From: Sinotaia quadrata
Lineage: Eukaryota > Mollusca > Gastropoda > Architaenioglossa > Viviparidae
Assembly (NCBI GenBank): GCA_028829895.1
Contig: CM054181.1
Span: 5,232,001 to 5,296,000, forward strand
DNA: 64,000 nucleotides
Direction: 5' to 3'
This document shows, piece after piece, positions 61,309 through 64,000 of the stretch (the first letter of the stretch is position 1; each line of letters opens with the position of its first letter). The position numbers were made by a program, and so were the translations under genes. The notes under the pieces were generated by a model. The model searched no databases and was not told the DNA's origin. It was given only the letters and a program-made list of their open reading frames with translations.

Positions 61309-61734
61309 CCGCACACACATAAGTTCGTAAGACCAATTTCACATTAAATTTTAATGTTTAATTATATATTTATTTTAATGAAAGTAAGTTACTTATTCTG
61401 TAAATTCAAAGTCTATATGACTGGTGTGCCAACAAGATATAAATATTTCTAAAATTGATACACTTTAAATTTAAAGAGGAAATAAACAATATAGATTTAA
61501 TTCAAGTTTCATCAAGCAAAGCACTGCCCATTATGCTAAAGACAATTACCACTGAATGTAAATACACTTTCTAGGTTGTTGTTTACTTGCTTCAAATTCC
61601 TGCTTTATGTAATGGTCATATTGCCAGTACAAGGGATGTGAATCCGGTAAAAAAATTCCGACTCCTGAAAATTTAGAAGTCCGACTACGACTGTAGTTTA
61701 TTACTAATATATTATTTAATAAAATTATAGACAT
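61306..61734. other. No gene seen
   Basis: AT-rich unique DNA. 61630-61700 (AATCCGGTAAAAAAATTCCG and AAGTCCGACTACGACTG) looks like worn transposon sequence, but I cannot name it. Confidence 0.4.
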
Positions 61735-61900
61735 ATATGGAGTTATATGTAAGAGTAAGGTTATGTGTAAGAGTATGGTTATATGTAAGAGTATGGTTAT
61801 GTGTAAGAGTATGGTTATGTGTAAGAGTATGGTTATATGTAAGAGTATGGTTATGTATAAGAGTATGGTTATACGTAAGAGTATGGTTATGTGTAAATAA
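61735..61900. repeat. 18-bp tandem array, nine copies
   Basis: GTAAGAGTATGGTTATGT/A repeats every 18 bp. The minus-strand frame (His-Thr-Leu-Thr-Tyr-Asn repeats) is an artefact. Confidence 0.96.
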
Positions 61901-62689
61901 ATGAAGAAGTGGCTGCCATAGATTTAATTTGTAAACGTTTTTCAATCGTACAATAATATAATATAAAACTCCTCAAAATATAGTTAATATGATAATGTTT
62001 ATCTAAATTGAACTTATTTTTTTTATTTAATTTTTTTTAAATAAAAGATCGCTTCTAATAGGCCCGGTTTTGTTGCTGCTGTCCAATCAAATCTGACAAT
62101 TCTGAGGGCAGAAAACAAACGTTCCACTGAGACTTGAGTCGGTGGTAACGCTGTGACACTCAAAGCGCCATCTTGAATAATCTCGGGTTAGTAGAGTTTT
62201 GCACTTTTACGCAAATTTCAAAAGTACGGTCAAATTTCTCAAGAAAGAGTGCTTGGTAAAAAATTATTTGAATTGAGTTAGATATGACGTAGTTTCTCTT
62301 TCTCCGAAATTTTCTATATTTAAGCGCCGACATTTTGGATTACAGTTTATGTATAAGTTTTAAACATTTTTAGAACAAAATATAAATATTGACACCTGTT
62401 CTCATATGGCTAACAAGAGGACTTTTAATAAAGAGTTCATTAATAGAGTTGCCATTAAACATGGGACATGCTGACCAAAGACTGACTGGCTATACATTAA
62501 AACCCGGACGTCATTTACTGAGTATATTCATTGATGTTTCCAGAACATCAAGGCAAACAGATGTGAATTTAATGCAGGATGAATGGAGAATGGTTGCACT
62601 AGATGCTTATATCTTTCACTATTAGATTAAGTAATTCAAAATATATTTCGTTATTGCAATGAACAGAAGACACACAGCAAAATAGGTGT
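61901..62689. other. Unique DNA with a YY1-like site; no supported gene
   Basis: AAAGCGCCATCTTG (about 62162) resembles a YY1 site and lies in a CpG-containing stretch (62060-62180). The 78-codon frame 62389-62625 has no recognisable domain. A promoter is possible but unsupported. Confidence 0.3.
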
Positions 62690-63110
62690 GGTATGAGGTG
62701 TATGCATTTGATTAACATACGCGATATTCATTGTGTGAATTATTGTCTGTGAACTAATGTGATATGAGGTGTGAACATTTGATTAATATACGTGATATTG
62801 ACTGTGTGAATTATTGTCTGTGAACTAATGTGATGTGAGGTGTGAACATTTGATTAATATACGTGATATTGACTGTGTGAATTATTGTCTGTGAACTAAT
62901 GTGATGTGAGGTGTGAACATTTGATTAATATACGTGATATTGACTGTGTGAATTATTGTCTGTGAACTAATGTGATATGAGGTGTGAACATTTGATTAAT
63001 ATACGTGATATTGACTGTGTGAATTATTGTCTGTGAACTAATGTGATATGAGGTGTGAACATTTGATTAATATACGTGATATTGACTGTGTGAATTACTG
63101 ATTGTGAAAT
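62690..63110. repeat. 71-bp tandem array, six copies
   Basis: GATRTGAGGTGTGAACATTT plus GATTAATATACGTGATATTG repeats every 71 bp (62761, 62832 and so on). The first and last copies are diverged. Confidence 0.97.
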
Positions 63111-63304
63111 GAATTGAATTACTTCGTTGCTGCATATATTGAGACAGGCTGAAATACTAATTTGTTACTTTCAAATCAACTGGAAAGGTTTAGGTTGATT
63201 TTTTTTTTTAGAGTAGGTGAAGTGGAAGTGTTGAGCCAATGAAAATAAGAGTAATGAAGAGTGTAGAGTAAAAGAGCGAATTTAGAAAAGTCCTCGTTCT
63301 TATG

Positions 63305-63530
63305 ACGTGTGACGCTGTAAACTATATAACCTGGTAACACTGTGTGACGCTGTAAACTATATAACCTGGTAACACTGTGTGACGCTGTAAACTATATAAC
63401 CTGGTAACACTGTGTGACGCTGTAAACTATATAACCTGGTAACGTCTTCTCTTTATGATCGCTAACACTCGGTGATCGGTAACACTATATAACCTGGTAA
63501 CGTCTTCTCTTTATGATCGCTAACACTCGG
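63305..63530. repeat. 35-bp array (four copies) leading into a 51-bp duplication
   Basis: TGACGCTGTAAACTATATAA plus CCTGGTAACACTGTG repeats every 35 bp (63310, 63345 and so on). AACCTGGTAACGTCTTCTCT to CTAACACTCGG then occurs twice. Confidence 0.96.
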
Positions 63531-64000
63531 CCAAATGTGGCGTGCAGCATTTTTTAAACCACCCGAGTATCAGCCTATTGGCGAACAGATATATATTATG
63601 GTAGACATCTTAACTACTATATGGTGATTGCCTACGAATTATACACATTCAATAAACCATCCAGTTTGTAGAGTGTGTATAACGCTTATATAGAATGGAC
63701 CCACAATATCACCCAAGGATAACGGAAAATAAATGTGCCAGAAAAGCTTATGTCAGCTCGAGGGTGATTATTTTTATCCCCACACACCTTCGCAGACAAA
63801 ATATTGCGTTGCAGTCTCGGTTAACCTAGCTCTACTGTAATGTCGTGAGGTCGAGACACTTAGCAACAAAAGTACGAGTTAAGCTTTGAAATGGGAAAAA
63901 ATGATGTACTAGTGACCCCAAACTTTTCTTTGTAGATAACCTAAATTTGAAGAAAGCGACAATGTTGAGATGAAGTGATCGGGTGTCTCTTTCGGAAAGA
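63531..64000. other. No gene seen at the window end
   Basis: Unique DNA of moderate AT content. Confidence 0.5.

Noticed and set aside
60966..61347. Three overlapping Ile/Tyr/Ser/Leu-rich ORFs
   Set aside because: They are (CTAT)n and (CT)n read in three frames.

Overview
This is a 64 kb piece of an AT-rich animal nuclear genome. The exon-intron structure, the long introns, the many minisatellites and (CA)n, (CTAT)n and (GA)n tracts, and decayed hAT, non-LTR and Ty3/Gypsy fragments fit a lophotrochozoan, most likely a mollusc. That last step is inference, because no species-specific marker is visible.

Left part (1-20.6 kb): the 3' half of a BTBD10/KCTD20-type gene on the + strand. Five exons (3665-3762, 5118-5217, 6722-6832, 8725-8778, 10295-10557) have matching splice sites and phases and encode the conserved C-terminal ~208 residues. 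The BTB domain lies upstream of the window. Four of the introns hold tandem arrays; the last one seems to have copied the 3' splice site of the terminal exon. About 10 kb of AT-rich, repeat-poor DNA follows the stop codon and ends in AATAAA plus a GT-rich tract. I read it as a possible very long 3' UTR.

Middle part (20.6-31.9 kb): a transposon graveyard. It holds an internally deleted hAT transposase, the 3' end of a non-LTR reverse-transcriptase gene, and a Ty3/Gypsy reverse-transcriptase fragment cut off by a 26-bp array. A candidate promoter with a TATA-like box, CRE-like sites and a perfect splice donor lies near 26.7 kb.

The 31.9-36.3 kb region: a 1464-residue open frame (31935-36329) starting with a signal peptide. 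It continues as an Arg/Ser/Asp-rich repeat protein full of basic cleavage-like motifs and ends in a non-repetitive tail. I do not recognise its family. The candidate promoter and a 5 kb intron could belong to it.

Right part (36.3-64 kb): minisatellite-dominated DNA. Adding up the spans listed here, about 38% of 24-64 kb is tandem repeat, against roughly 7-8% in the 10 kb after BTBD10. Embedded in it are a probable terminal exon on the minus strand (50941-51084) encoding a cysteine-rich, knottin-like segment; a CCAAT-box cluster; a CRE-like cluster; and a housekeeping-type promoter (YY1 and ETS motifs) over a 36-codon ORF at 58699-58809. No rRNA, convincing tRNA or CRISPR was seen.
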